The notes under the pieces: model-generated
The model's database searches: none
What the model was told of the DNA's origin: nothing
Seen by the model: only the letters and a program-made list of their open reading frames with translations
Source of the DNA: DYCT01 sp051875715
GTDB lineage: Bacteria > Bacteroidota > Bacteroidia > Bacteroidales > Bacteroidaceae
Direction: 5' to 3'
NCBI GenBank assembly: GCA_051875715.1
Contig: JBJEHD010000077.1
Coordinates: forward strand, 41,993 to 105,992
Length of the DNA stretch: 64,000 nucleotides
Program-made: the position numbers and the translations under genes
In this document: piece by piece, positions 17,683 to 26,521 of the stretch
Numbering within the stretch: position 1 is the first letter of the stretch
Layout: every line of letters starts with the position of its first letter

Positions 17683-18262
17683 CCTGTTCTTGGTCGGCTA
17701 CGGCGTGCTGCTGATGCTGGTTTCGGCCTTGGCGGCCGATTGTTCGCCGTCGCAGGAACGCAATGGTTCGAAACCGACCGGCCTCGAACTTCCTCCCCCT
17801 GTCTATGTGAGTACGCCGGACAGCCTGCCTTTCCGATTCGAGATGTCCGACCGGGCTCGTTTCACTTGTACGCATCCCAAGCCGGACACGTATTTCTTCG
17901 ACGTGGCTTATCCCGACTTGCACGCCCGGCTTTATGCCACGTGGCATCGCGTGGACGGTGCGGCCCATTTCGTGTCGTTGGCCGAGGAAAGCCGCCGCAT
18001 GGTGTATGCCCATGCCGTGAAGGCGTCGGCCATCGTAGAACGTCCTTATGCCGATGACGCTCGCCGGGCGTACGGCCTTGTGTATGATTTGCAAGGACCG
18101 GTGGCCACACCGCTGCAGGTGTCGCTGACGGACTCGACACGTTTCTTCCTGCATGCCTCGCTTTATTTCGAGCAGGTGGCCGATTCGGTGGCGACCGGGG
18201 TCGTGGAGTATGTGCGGACAGATGTGACCCATTTGCTGCACACATTCGAAGAGAGACCGTAA
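17654..18262 (+). CDS. gldD: GldD-type lipoprotein
   Basis: 202 residues resembling the gliding-motility lipoprotein GldD: PDSLPFRFEMSDRARF, DVAYPDLHARLYATWHRVDG, AEESRRMVYAHAVKASAI and YDLQGPVATPLQVSLTDSTR are family-like segments. A hydrophobic N-terminal signal leads to a candidate lipid-modified Cys at 30, but the preceding residues are Ala-Ala-Asp, and Asp at -1 is unusual for a lipobox. It overlaps the end of gldE by 29 nt, so the two are likely coupled. Cell-envelope localisation is expected; the function in non-gliding Bacteroidales is not established. Confidence 0.85.
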   Translation: MSPSQKKKHDLFLVGYGVLLMLVSALAADCSPSQERNGSKPTGLELPPPVYVSTPDSLPFRFEMSDRARFTCTHPKPDTYFFDVAYPDLHARLYATWHRVDGAAHFVSLAEESRRMVYAHAVKASAIVERPYADDARRAYGLVYDLQGPVATPLQVSLTDSTRFFLHASLYFEQVADSVATGVVEYVRTDVTHLLHTFEERP

Positions 18263-18276
18263 GGGGGCGGATTGCC

Positions 18277-18846
18277 ATGGCATTGATGTGGAAAAAACAA
18301 GAAGGGGCGTTGACGTGGGGCGTATGGCGGATGGACGAACATCCGACGGCTCCACAGCGTATGCAGGAGACGGCCGCCGTGCTCGATTTGCTGGAGGCCT
18401 TGTGCGGGAGTCGTCAGGTGGTCTGCCACCACGAAAGCGGACGTCCCTTTCTGGCCCATGGACGTTGGGAAATCAGCATTTCGCATACGAAGGGCTATGT
18501 CGCCGTGGCCTTGCATGCAGGCGGACGCAAGGTGGGCATTGACATCGAGCACTATCGACCGCAGGTGTTCCGCATTCGCGGGAAGTTCCTTTCCGACGAG
18601 GAATTGGTTGCTACGGAAGGAGCAGACCTGACACAACAACTGCTCTATTGGTGCGCCAAGGAGACGGTCTACAAGGCCATGGACACTCCGTGGACCGAGT
18701 TGAGGCAACACATCCGGGTGTGTCCGTTCGAACGGACGGGGTCGGAAGGCACCTTCCGTGCCTACGAACTAAAAACGGGAACCCGTCAAGAGTTCCCGCT
18801 TCGATATTTCATCCACCCGGAGTATTTGGTGGTGGTTTCCGTTTAG
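18277..18846 (+). CDS. 4'-phosphopantetheinyl transferase family protein
   Basis: 189 residues. It transfers the phosphopantetheine arm of CoA to carrier proteins. SISHT at 67-71, GIDIE at 87-91 (magnesium-binding acidic residues) and WCAKETVYK at 125-133 are the three diagnostic motifs of the Sfp/AcpT superfamily. It follows gldD by 14 nt, an arrangement seen in other Bacteroides. Its stop overlaps the tnaA stop on the other strand by 4 nt, so the two convergent transcripts must overlap. The carrier protein served (fatty acid ACP or other) cannot be told. Confidence 0.92.
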   Translation: MALMWKKQEGALTWGVWRMDEHPTAPQRMQETAAVLDLLEALCGSRQVVCHHESGRPFLAHGRWEISISHTKGYVAVALHAGGRKVGIDIEHYRPQVFRIRGKFLSDEELVATEGADLTQQLLYWCAKETVYKAMDTPWTELRQHIRVCPFERTGSEGTFRAYELKTGTRQEFPLRYFIHPEYLVVVSV

Positions 18847-20216
18847 ATTCTTTCCAACTGTACGGTGAAGTGGCGCATCAGCGGTGCTTCCCAGGCGATG
18901 CGTACGCCGTGGGTGATCTGCTCGCGGCGGTCAAACACATTCTTCAGAGCCACGGCGATGACGTCCATGTGGTTGTTGGTGTAGACGCGGCGCGGAATGG
19001 CCAAACGCAGCAGGTCGAGTCCGCCGAAACGGTTTTCACGTGTGACGGGATCGCGGTCGGCCAGGATATAACCGATTTCGCATCCGCGGATACCGGCCTC
19101 CAGGTAGAGTTCGATGGTCAGCGTCTGTGCGGGGAATTCCTCTTTCGGAACGTGTGTGAGCACCTTCGGTGCGTCGATGAACAAGGCGTGTCCGCCGGCC
19201 GGACGCTGGTAGGGGATGCCGAACTCGTCAAGTCGTTTGGCCAGGTATTCCACTTGCTTGATGCGGGTTTCCAGGTTGTCGAATTCCGTGTTTTCGTCCA
19301 ATCCGATGGCCAGGGCATTCATGTCGCGCCCGTTCATGCCGCCGTAGGTCAGGTATCCTTCGAACTGCACGCAGAAACCTTTCGCACCTTCGTACCAATC
19401 TTTCTTGTGTGTGGCGATGAATCCGCCCATGTTGACGATGGCGTCTTTCTTGGCACTCATGGTCATGCCGTCGGCCAGGGAGAACATCTCTTTCACGATT
19501 TCCTTGATGGTCTTGTCGGCGTAGCCTTCTTCGCGCGTCTTGATGAAGTAGGCATTTTCGGCGAAGCGGGCCGAGTCGAACACAACGGGTTTGCCATATT
19601 GGTCGGCCAGGGCGCGCACTTCACGCAGGTTTTGCATCGATACGGGCTGTCCGCCGGCAGTATTGTTCGTGATGGTGACGATGATGAAGGGGATGCGGTC
19701 GGCGTGTTCGCGCAGGGCCTTTTCCAGTTTCTTCGGGTCGACGTTGCCTTTGAAGGGGATTTCCAGTTGCGTGTCCTTGGCTTCATCGATGGTGCAATCC
19801 AGAGCCGTGGCTTTTCGTCCTTCGATGTGTCCCTTGGTGGTGTCGAAGTGCGAGTTTCCGGGGACGATGTCGCCTTCCTTCACCAGGTAGGAGAAAAGCA
19901 CGTTTTCGGCGGCGCGTCCTTGGTGGGTCGGGATGACGTATTCAAATCCGGTGAGTTTCGTAATCATCTCTTTCATTTGGAGGAACGAGCGTGCGCCGGC
20001 ATAACTTTCGTCGCCCATCATGATGCCTGCCCATTGGCGGTCGCTCATCGCGCCTGTGCCGGAGTCGGTCAGGAGGTCGATGTACACTTGTTCGGCTTTC
20101 AGCTGGAATACGTTGTAGTGTGCTTCTTTAATCCATTGTTCTCTTTCTTCGCGTGTGCTTTTTCGGATGGGTTCTACCATCTTGATTTTCCATGATTCTG
20201 CAAAGGGTAATTCCAT
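18843..20216 (-). CDS. tnaA: tryptophanase
   Basis: 457 residues, close to the usual length. It cleaves L-tryptophan to indole, pyruvate and ammonia with PLP. The N-terminus MELPFAESWKIKMVEPIR, THQGRAAENVLFSYLV, the ITNNTAGGQPVSMQNLREV loop, FDSARFAENAYFIKTRE and the MSAKKDAIVNMGG segment with the PLP lysine are all present. The start at 20216 is the one used by homologues; an in-frame ATG 23 codons upstream is likely in the leader. Indole made this way is a gut signalling metabolite. No tnaC-like Trp leader or obvious permease gene is adjacent. Confidence 0.96.
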   Translation of the reverse strand: MELPFAESWKIKMVEPIRKSTREEREQWIKEAHYNVFQLKAEQVYIDLLTDSGTGAMSDRQWAGIMMGDESYAGARSFLQMKEMITKLTGFEYVIPTHQGRAAENVLFSYLVKEGDIVPGNSHFDTTKGHIEGRKATALDCTIDEAKDTQLEIPFKGNVDPKKLEKALREHADRIPFIIVTITNNTAGGQPVSMQNLREVRALADQYGKPVVFDSARFAENAYFIKTREEGYADKTIKEIVKEMFSLADGMTMSAKKDAIVNMGGFIATHKKDWYEGAKGFCVQFEGYLTYGGMNGRDMNALAIGLDENTEFDNLETRIKQVEYLAKRLDEFGIPYQRPAGGHALFIDAPKVLTHVPKEEFPAQTLTIELYLEAGIRGCEIGYILADRDPVTRENRFGGLDLLRLAIPRRVYTNNHMDVIAVALKNVFDRREQITHGVRIAWEAPLMRHFTVQLERI

Positions 20217-20328
20217 AATTAGCAATTTAAGGGTTTGGTCAATGTTGACGAAGCGAAGATAATCATTTATTTCCATTTTCCGACACGTTGGTGTGGGAAA
20301 AAAGGGGGGAGGGCTTCGTGTGACTTTG

Positions 20329-20697
20329 TTAGCGTTTGCAGCGCATCTCCACGGCGGCGGTTCGGATGTCGGCCCCCATGGGTGGATTCCGTTTGGCCAG
20401 ACGCAACTGCACGCTGCCGATGCGGTCGAACCGTTGTAGCAGGCTGCGGCCGATGCGTGCGGCCACGTGCTCAAGCAGGGCGGAGGGCTGTTCCATTTCT
20501 GTACGGACGGTTTCGTATACCTCGGCATAGTTGACCGTTCCGTCCAGATTGTCGGTAAGGGCGGCGTGTTCGTAGTCGACCTTCAGGCGAAGGTCGACTA
20601 CGAATTCGTTGCCCACACGCCTTTCCTGCGGCATGACGCCGTGGTAGGCGTGGAAGGTGAGCCCGTCGAGGGTGATGTACATGTCTTCTATTTTCAT
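20329..20697 (-). CDS. folB: dihydroneopterin aldolase
   Basis: 122 residues. Folate-pathway enzyme converting 7,8-dihydroneopterin to 6-hydroxymethyl-dihydropterin and glycolaldehyde. LTFHAYHGVMPQERRVGNEF holds the catalytic-site Tyr/His region and LLEHVAARIG holds the conserved Glu. The ATG at 20697 is preferred over a TTG at 20709 that would overlap the malQ stop. Only 5 nt separate it from malQ, so it is probably cotranscribed with malQ, perhaps from the nrdJ promoter. Confidence 0.93.
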   Translation of the reverse strand: MKIEDMYITLDGLTFHAYHGVMPQERRVGNEFVVDLRLKVDYEHAALTDNLDGTVNYAEVYETVRTEMEQPSALLEHVAARIGRSLLQRFDRIGSVQLRLAKRNPPMGADIRTAAVEMRCKR

Positions 20698-20702
20698 GGT
20701 CT

Positions 20703-23405
20703 TCAGCAAGACAGGTTTCGTCCGTTCTGGTCTATCAAGGTCCGTATCTTGTCATTCAGGCTGTCGGCCTTCATCAGTTGCTCGAGGGTGAGGTGCATTC
20801 GGTAGCGCCAGTAGTGACGCGGGTTGGCAGGGATGTTGATGCGTTCGCCCTCGATGTCGGGATTGCGCCATTGTTCGTCCATCGACAACCAGTCCTGCCA
20901 GGAGAGGATGCAGAGCATGGAGTTGCCGCGCAGATGCTGTTTGACCACCGTCTCGCATACTTGGGCATCGGCTTCGGCCGGTGCCTGTCCGTAGTACCCC
21001 AGCAGGTGGTTGTAGAAGTGCTGCGTGTGCGTGGCGTCTTCTTTCCACCAGCCGCGCAGGGTCGACATGTCGTGCGTGGAGAAGGTGGACACCGACAGGT
21101 AGGGATTTCGGTCGAGCCGGGCGAACTCCTGGAAGGCTTCTTTGGGCATGCGTTGTATCTCGAGGCTGAGGATTTGCAGTTCGTCCATCACGCGTCCGAC
21201 GCAGGCCGGAATCATGCCCAGGTCTTCACCGCACACCAGCATGCGGGTGGCACGGGTCAGCACGGGCAGTTTGCGCATGGCCTGTTCGTACCAGAAGTCG
21301 TTGTGCCGGTGGTAGAAGTAGTGTTCGTAGAGGCGGTCGAAGGCCTGTCGTTCGGCTTCGGGCAGGCGTTGATAGGTGGCGTCGGTCTGTGCGCAGATGC
21401 GCGGATGCACGCTGCCGGTCTGCTTGTCGTCGCGTACGAAGAGCACGTTGCTGATGAGCCGGTACAACCCGTCGCGTATCCAGAGGCTGTCGGTGTCGGT
21501 CTTTCCGCAGAAGGCTTGTTCTACCTGGCGCTGGGTGGCGTAGGCGGTGCGCAAGGCATAGCGTCCTTCGCTCCCTTTCAGAGGTTCCAAATAGGTTTCT
21601 TTCACCCGGGTGGCGTGCGGCCCGAAGAGTTGCTCCAGCAGGAGGTCGTCAATCCATGGCTCGAGGCAGCGTTCGTCGTTCCAGGTCATGCCGTAGGATT
21701 CCACTTCCTGTGTAGTCATCGGCAGGGCCGGTTCGAAACGTCCCAACAGGCCGTGGACGGCGTGCGTCGGTATTTCCCAGATGCGGAAGAAGCCCAGGAT
21801 GTGGTCGATGCGGTAGGCATCGAAATAGGTGGCCATGTGTTGGAACCGTTTCATCCACCAGCGGTATCCGTCGGCGGCCATCGTGTCCCAGTCGTAGGTG
21901 GGGAATCCCCAGTTCTGTCCGTTGGTCGAGAAAGCATCGGGTGGTGCGCCGGCTTGTCCGTCCATGTGGAAATAGTGCGGTTCGGTCCATGCTTCTACGC
22001 TGCACCGGCTGATGCCGATGGGAATGTCTCCTTTCAGTACGACTCCCTTCTTCCGGGCGTGTGCGCTTGCGTCCGCCAGTTGGCGGTGCAGGATGTATTG
22101 CACGTAGTAGTGGAAGGCCACCTCGGCATGATGTGGCTGTCCGGGCATGCACAGTTCTTCCACACGGTTGCGGTCGAAGACGGCGTATTCGCCCCACTCG
22201 CGGAAGTCGGATGTGTGATGTTGTTCGCGCAGATAGCAGTAGGCGGCATAAGGTACGAGCCATTCGCGTCCTTGCTCGAAGAAGCGGCGGTAGTCGTCCG
22301 ACACCATCGTGCGTGTGCCGTCCTGCTCGAACGAAAGACGCAGGTATTCCCATTTGGCTTTGTCCACTTCTTCGTAGTTGAGGGCGGGCAGGGCATTGAG
22401 GGCGCGTTGCCGTTTGGCCATTGCCGTGCGTGCTGCCTTGTCTTTCAGGGGCGGCAGTTGGCGCAGGTCGGCGTACATGGGGTGGAGGGCGTAGATGGAG
22501 ATGCCGTTGTAGGGGTACGAGTCCATCCAGGTGTGGGTCATCGTGGTGTCGTTGATAGGCAGAATCTGCACCACCTTCTGGTGGGTCATTGCGGCCCAAT
22601 CCACCATTTGGCGCAGGTCGCCGAAGTCGCCGATGCCGAAACTTCCTTCCGAACGCAGCGAGAACACCGGGATGGCCACGCCCGCACCGCGCCAAAGGGG
22701 CAGGTCGAAGATGGACTGGCGGTCGGCCACGACGTGTGTGTCGGCCTCGTCCCAGTCCGGGGCGAGCACGCGGCGGTTGGGGTTCTGTTCCCAGGCCTCC
22801 ACGCGGCGTGTCCGTCGGTTGTAGAGCACGAATTTATATTCGAAGGGGAATTCCAGTCGGGCGGCATCAAGTTCGGCCTGCCATTCGGGCCAGGTGGCGT
22901 CGGTCATGACGACGGCCCGTTCGGTGTTCCATCCTCCCAGTGCGGATGCGCTTCCGCAGATGGCCAGCGCGTAGTCTGCCGACAGGCGGGGGCACGAAGC
23001 CTTGATGACGAGGCTCCGTCGGGGCCGGAGGTCGGGCAGGGGTTCGCCAGAGCGGGGCAGCAGGCAGCGGCTGAAGGCCGAGGTGTAGAGGTATTGCTGC
23101 TCGGGTACGTTCTTCCAGGCATCGGCCACGGCGTAGGAGTGTTCTTCGTCCACGGCCAGTGTGCGGGCGAACACGTCCCATTCGCGGCGCACCGGTTGTC
23201 CGTCCCGGTAGATGCAGTAGGTGTAGTGCAGGCATCCGTCGGCCGGCTGTTCCAGGTCGATGGTGGCCTGCCATGTGATGCCGTCGGTCGTATGAAGGGG
23301 GAGGGCCTTGCCGGCTTCCCAACGTCCCAGCCGGGGAGCATCGCCCGTCAGGCGGACGTCTTCTCCCCAGTTGGTCCGGTATTCAATGCGGAATGTGATT
23401 TTCAT
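20703..23405 (-). CDS. malQ: 4-alpha-glucanotransferase (GH77) with two N-terminal starch-binding domains
   Basis: 900 residues, much longer than E. coli MalQ because of two CBM20-like domains at about 1-110 (FRIEYRTNWGEDVRLTGD, LGRWEAGKALPL) and 130-235 (YALAICGSASALGGWNTE, PFEYKFVLYN). The GH77 barrel follows: GDLRQMVDW and DSYPYNGISIYALHPMY early, AYRIDHILGFFRIWEIP with the nucleophile Asp, ICCGEDLG-like VCGEDLGMIP with the acid/base Glu, and FSTHDMSTLRGWW with the third acidic residue. It disproportionates maltodextrins in the cytoplasm. It starts 22 nt after nrdJ and ends 5 nt before folB. Confidence 0.95.
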   Translation of the reverse strand: MKITFRIEYRTNWGEDVRLTGDAPRLGRWEAGKALPLHTTDGITWQATIDLEQPADGCLHYTYCIYRDGQPVRREWDVFARTLAVDEEHSYAVADAWKNVPEQQYLYTSAFSRCLLPRSGEPLPDLRPRRSLVIKASCPRLSADYALAICGSASALGGWNTERAVVMTDATWPEWQAELDAARLEFPFEYKFVLYNRRTRRVEAWEQNPNRRVLAPDWDEADTHVVADRQSIFDLPLWRGAGVAIPVFSLRSEGSFGIGDFGDLRQMVDWAAMTHQKVVQILPINDTTMTHTWMDSYPYNGISIYALHPMYADLRQLPPLKDKAARTAMAKRQRALNALPALNYEEVDKAKWEYLRLSFEQDGTRTMVSDDYRRFFEQGREWLVPYAAYCYLREQHHTSDFREWGEYAVFDRNRVEELCMPGQPHHAEVAFHYYVQYILHRQLADASAHARKKGVVLKGDIPIGISRCSVEAWTEPHYFHMDGQAGAPPDAFSTNGQNWGFPTYDWDTMAADGYRWWMKRFQHMATYFDAYRIDHILGFFRIWEIPTHAVHGLLGRFEPALPMTTQEVESYGMTWNDERCLEPWIDDLLLEQLFGPHATRVKETYLEPLKGSEGRYALRTAYATQRQVEQAFCGKTDTDSLWIRDGLYRLISNVLFVRDDKQTGSVHPRICAQTDATYQRLPEAERQAFDRLYEHYFYHRHNDFWYEQAMRKLPVLTRATRMLVCGEDLGMIPACVGRVMDELQILSLEIQRMPKEAFQEFARLDRNPYLSVSTFSTHDMSTLRGWWKEDATHTQHFYNHLLGYYGQAPAEADAQVCETVVKQHLRGNSMLCILSWQDWLSMDEQWRNPDIEGERINIPANPRHYWRYRMHLTLEQLMKADSLNDKIRTLIDQNGRNLSC

Positions 23406-23427
23406 CGGTCGTAAGGTCTGTTCGGCT

Positions 23428-25965
23428 TTATCCGCAACGCGAGGTGCCGCAGTTGGTGCAGATGAGGCATCCTTCCTGGTACACCAGTGTTTCGTGTCCG
23501 CAGTTGGGGCATTTCTGTCCCTTGGCTTCGGTGCCGTCCTGTACGTATTTCTTCAGTGCGCGTTCGACGCCGTTTTTCCAGGTGTTGATGCTTTCGCTGT
23601 CGAGTTGCAGCGAGCTCACCAGTTTGATTACCTGTTCGATGGGCATCCGGTAGCGCAGCACGCCCGAAATCAGTTTGGCATAGTTCCAATATTCCTTGTT
23701 GAATTTCTCCGAGAGGCCTTCAATGGTGGTCTTGTATCCTCGCTTGTTCTCAAACTGGAAGTCGTAGCGCTTGTTGCCGTTTTCGTCGACGTTCTTGATG
23801 ATGCGTCCCGATACCACCGATTTAGGTAGCAGGATGCCTTCTTCGTCGTCTTGCAGACCGGTGAAGATTTCGTAGGGCCGTCCGTCCAGCAGGCCCACGA
23901 AGGCCACCCATTTTTCTTTCTTGTTTTGGAAGCGTACCACTTCGGCGTCGAGCACGGGCGGCCGCACTTCGACCACCGTAGGCGGTTTGCACGGGGGCAG
24001 TTCGGTCTTCTTGTCCGAGTTGGTGGAGAGGAGTACGCCCGAACGCGATCCGTCGCGGTAGACGGTGCATCCTTTGCAGCCCGACTTCCAGGCCTCGATG
24101 TAGAGGCGGTTCACCAGTTCTTCGTCCACCGTGGAGGGCAGGTTGATGGTGACGCTTATGGAGTGGTCCACCCATTTCTGGATGCGTCCTTGCATTTTCA
24201 CCTTCATCAGCCAGTCCACGTCGTTCGAGGTGGCCTTGTAGTAGGGCGATTTGGCTACGAGTTCGTCCAGTTCTTCCTGTGTGTAGCGGCGGGTGGCGTC
24301 ATAGCCGTTGACTTCCATCCAGGTGACGAACTTGTGGTGGAACACGATGTATTCTTCGAATGCGTCGCCTGTTTCGTCCACGTAGTCGATGTGTACTTCC
24401 GGGTCGTTGGGGTTCACCTTGCGGCGGCGTTTGTATACGGGCAGGAACACCGGTTCGATGCCCGAGGTGGTCTGTGTCATCAGACTGGTGGTGCCGGTGG
24501 GGGCGATGGTGAGGCAGGCGATGTTCCGTCGGCCGTATTGTTTCATCTCCTCATAGAGTTCGGGGTCGGCTTCGCGCAGGCGGTTGACGAAGGGGTTGTT
24601 TTCTTCGCGCTTCCAGTCGTAGATGTCGAAGGCACCGCGTTCTTTGGCCATCTGTACCGACGAGCGGTAGGCGGCCAGGGCCACCGTCTTGTGCACCTCT
24701 TCCGAGAAGTTGGTTGCTTCCTCGGTTCCGTAGCGCAGGCCCAGTGCGGCCAGCATGTCGCCTTCGGCCGTGATGCCCACGCCGGTGCGTCGTCCTTGTC
24801 CGCTCTTGGTGTAGATTTTCTCCCACAGTTCGTGTTCGGTGCGCTTCACGATGTCCGATTCCGGGTCGGATTCCACCTTTTCCAGGATGCGCTGTATCTT
24901 CTCCAGTTCGAGGTCGATGATGTCGTCCATGATGCGTTGCGCCAGGGCCACGTGCTTCTTGAAGAGGTAGAAGTCGAAATAGGCTTCGGAGGTGAAGGGT
25001 TTCACCACATACGAGTAGAGGTTGATGGCCAGCAGTCGGCACGAGTCGTACGGGCAGAGGGGAATTTCGCCGCAGGGGTTGGTGGACACGGTGCGGTAGC
25101 CCAGGTCGGCGTAGCAGTCGGGCACGGATTCGCGCAGGATGGTGTCCCAGAACAGTACGCCCGGCTCGGCCGATTTCCAGGCGTTGTGTACGATTTTCTT
25201 CCAAAGGGCCGATGCGTCGATTTCTTTTCTGTACAACGGTTCGGCGGCATCGATGGGGTATTGCTGCACATAGGTGCGTCCTTCGGCGGCTGCAGCCATG
25301 AACTCGTCGTCCAGTTTCACCGAGACGTTTGCGCCGGTCACCTTTCCTTCTGTCATCTTGGCGTCGATGAAGGCTTCCGAGTCGGGGTGCTTGATGGAGA
25401 CGCTCAGCATCAGTGCGCCGCGCCGTCCGTCCTGTGCCACCTCGCGGGTGGAGTTGGAGTAGCGTTCCATGAAGGGGACGAGTCCCGTCGATGTCAGGGC
25501 CGAGTTCTTCACGGGCGATCCTTTCGGGCGGATGTGCGAGAGGTCGTGTCCCACGCCTCCGCGGCGTTTCATCAGCTGCACCTGCTCTTCGTCAATCTTG
25601 ATGATGGCGCCGTATGAGTCGGCTTCTCCGTCCACGCCGATGACGAAGCAGTTCGAGAGCGAGGCCACTTGGTAGTCGTTTCCGATGCCCGTCATCGGGC
25701 TTCCCTGCGGCACGATGTAGCGGAAATGGTCGAACAGGTCGAACAGTTCCTGCCGGCTCACCGGGTTGGGGTATCTGGCCTCGATACGGGCCACTTCGTT
25801 GGCCAGACGCCAATGCATGTCTTCGGGCGTTTTTTCGTAGATGTTCCCGAACGAATCCTTCACGGCGTATTTGTTCACCCAGACACGGGCCGCCAGTTCG
25901 TCACCCTGGAAGTATTGTAAAGACGCTTCAAAGGCTTCTTGGTAGGTAAATGTTTGTTTTTCCAC
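23428..25965 (-). CDS. nrdJ: vitamin B12-dependent (class II) ribonucleotide reductase
   Basis: 845 residues. Adenosylcobalamin-dependent reduction of ribonucleotides to deoxyribonucleotides, active with or without oxygen. Seen: FVIGVDGEADSYGAIIKIDE, KRRGGVGHDLSHIRPKGSPV, STNPCGEIPLCPYDSCRL (the active-site NPCGE motif), LTIAPTGTTSLMTQTTSGIE, and a C-terminal zinc-ribbon-like Cys cluster (CPNCG ... CTNCG) ending SRCG. A promoter lies 77 nt upstream. No cobalamin riboswitch fits in the short 5' UTR. Confidence 0.95.
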   Translation of the reverse strand: MEKQTFTYQEAFEASLQYFQGDELAARVWVNKYAVKDSFGNIYEKTPEDMHWRLANEVARIEARYPNPVSRQELFDLFDHFRYIVPQGSPMTGIGNDYQVASLSNCFVIGVDGEADSYGAIIKIDEEQVQLMKRRGGVGHDLSHIRPKGSPVKNSALTSTGLVPFMERYSNSTREVAQDGRRGALMLSVSIKHPDSEAFIDAKMTEGKVTGANVSVKLDDEFMAAAAEGRTYVQQYPIDAAEPLYRKEIDASALWKKIVHNAWKSAEPGVLFWDTILRESVPDCYADLGYRTVSTNPCGEIPLCPYDSCRLLAINLYSYVVKPFTSEAYFDFYLFKKHVALAQRIMDDIIDLELEKIQRILEKVESDPESDIVKRTEHELWEKIYTKSGQGRRTGVGITAEGDMLAALGLRYGTEEATNFSEEVHKTVALAAYRSSVQMAKERGAFDIYDWKREENNPFVNRLREADPELYEEMKQYGRRNIACLTIAPTGTTSLMTQTTSGIEPVFLPVYKRRRKVNPNDPEVHIDYVDETGDAFEEYIVFHHKFVTWMEVNGYDATRRYTQEELDELVAKSPYYKATSNDVDWLMKVKMQGRIQKWVDHSISVTINLPSTVDEELVNRLYIEAWKSGCKGCTVYRDGSRSGVLLSTNSDKKTELPPCKPPTVVEVRPPVLDAEVVRFQNKKEKWVAFVGLLDGRPYEIFTGLQDDEEGILLPKSVVSGRIIKNVDENGNKRYDFQFENKRGYKTTIEGLSEKFNKEYWNYAKLISGVLRYRMPIEQVIKLVSSLQLDSESINTWKNGVERALKKYVQDGTEAKGQKCPNCGHETLVYQEGCLICTNCGTSRCG

Positions 25966-26041
25966 TTGATAACAGATATTGGCATTAAATTCTATGTGAA
26001 GCGGGAGAGAGGAGCCCCGCGCCTCGTTAACAAAATCGATG

Positions 26042-26072
26042 CAAAACTAAGTTTATTTTCTCATATCGCAAA
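26042..26072 (-). promoter_or_regulatory. nrdJ promoter (TTTG-N19-TAnnTTTG)
   Basis: On the minus strand TTTG (26072-26069), 19 nt, then TAGTTTTG (26049-26042). The predicted transcript begins about 70 nt before the nrdJ ATG. Confidence 0.8.
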
Positions 26073-26477
26073 GCAAAACGGAAGCGAAGTTTCAACCTTT
26101 GCGAAAGTTTTCCAATTGTTGTCTGATGCTTGCTGATTATCAGTATGTTGTGGGCTTGTTGTGGCGGAAAAGTTCTCCCATTTGTTCAACTTTGTTTTCT
26201 TTCGCGCGTTTGCCCTTTCCCTTTTTGTGCGGGCGGTGTGTCATAATGGCCGGATGCGGACTCTCCGCCTGGCGTCCCCTGCAGCCCGTCCGGGATGGCT
26301 TTCTCCTGTGTTTCGGGGTGCATCGTCCGCCCTTGTCCGGGTATGCGGCGTTGCGGAGTGCTTGTCTTGCTTCTTCTTCGTGCGGGCCCCCGAAGCCGTC
26401 GGCATCGTACGGCGGGCGTGAAAGGCCGTGCGGAAGGCTCGTGGATGCGGATGTTGGGCCGGTCGGGAAAAAATCGC

Positions 26478-26485
26478 TATCTTTG
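26478..26485 (+). promoter_or_regulatory. -7 element of the nitroreductase promoter
   Basis: TATCTTTG, 36 nt before the ATG at 26522. The -33 element is weak (TTGG around 26454). Confidence 0.6.
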
Positions 26486-26521
26486 CCCCCTGTGAGATAA
26501 CCTATATAGATTTATTCAGAT

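Larger units (their letters stand above)
25966..26521. other. divergent intergenic region between nrdJ and a nitroreductase gene
   Basis: 556 bases. The left part is AT-rich and carries the nrdJ promoter; the middle (about 26170-26460) is GC-rich without recognisable structure or homology. The reading frame 26099-26500 gives a Cys/Pro/Arg-rich sequence with no protein-like character. The right end carries the nitroreductase promoter. Confidence 0.6.

Noticed and set aside
20217..20285. In-frame N-terminal extension of tnaA by 23 residues
   Set aside because: Homologues begin MELPFAESW; the extension lies in the probable promoter/leader region. No Trp-containing TnaC-like leader was found in the 112-nt gap either.
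25966..26100. Possible cobalamin riboswitch before the B12-dependent nrdJ
   Set aside because: The promoter at 26042-26072 leaves only about 70 nt of 5' UTR, too short for a B12 riboswitch, and no B12-box-like sequence was seen.
26099..26500. 133-codon plus-strand frame upstream of the nitroreductase
   Set aside because: Cys/Pro/Arg-rich translation without recognisable motifs, no promoter or ribosome-binding site; its beginning lies just upstream of the nrdJ promoter.
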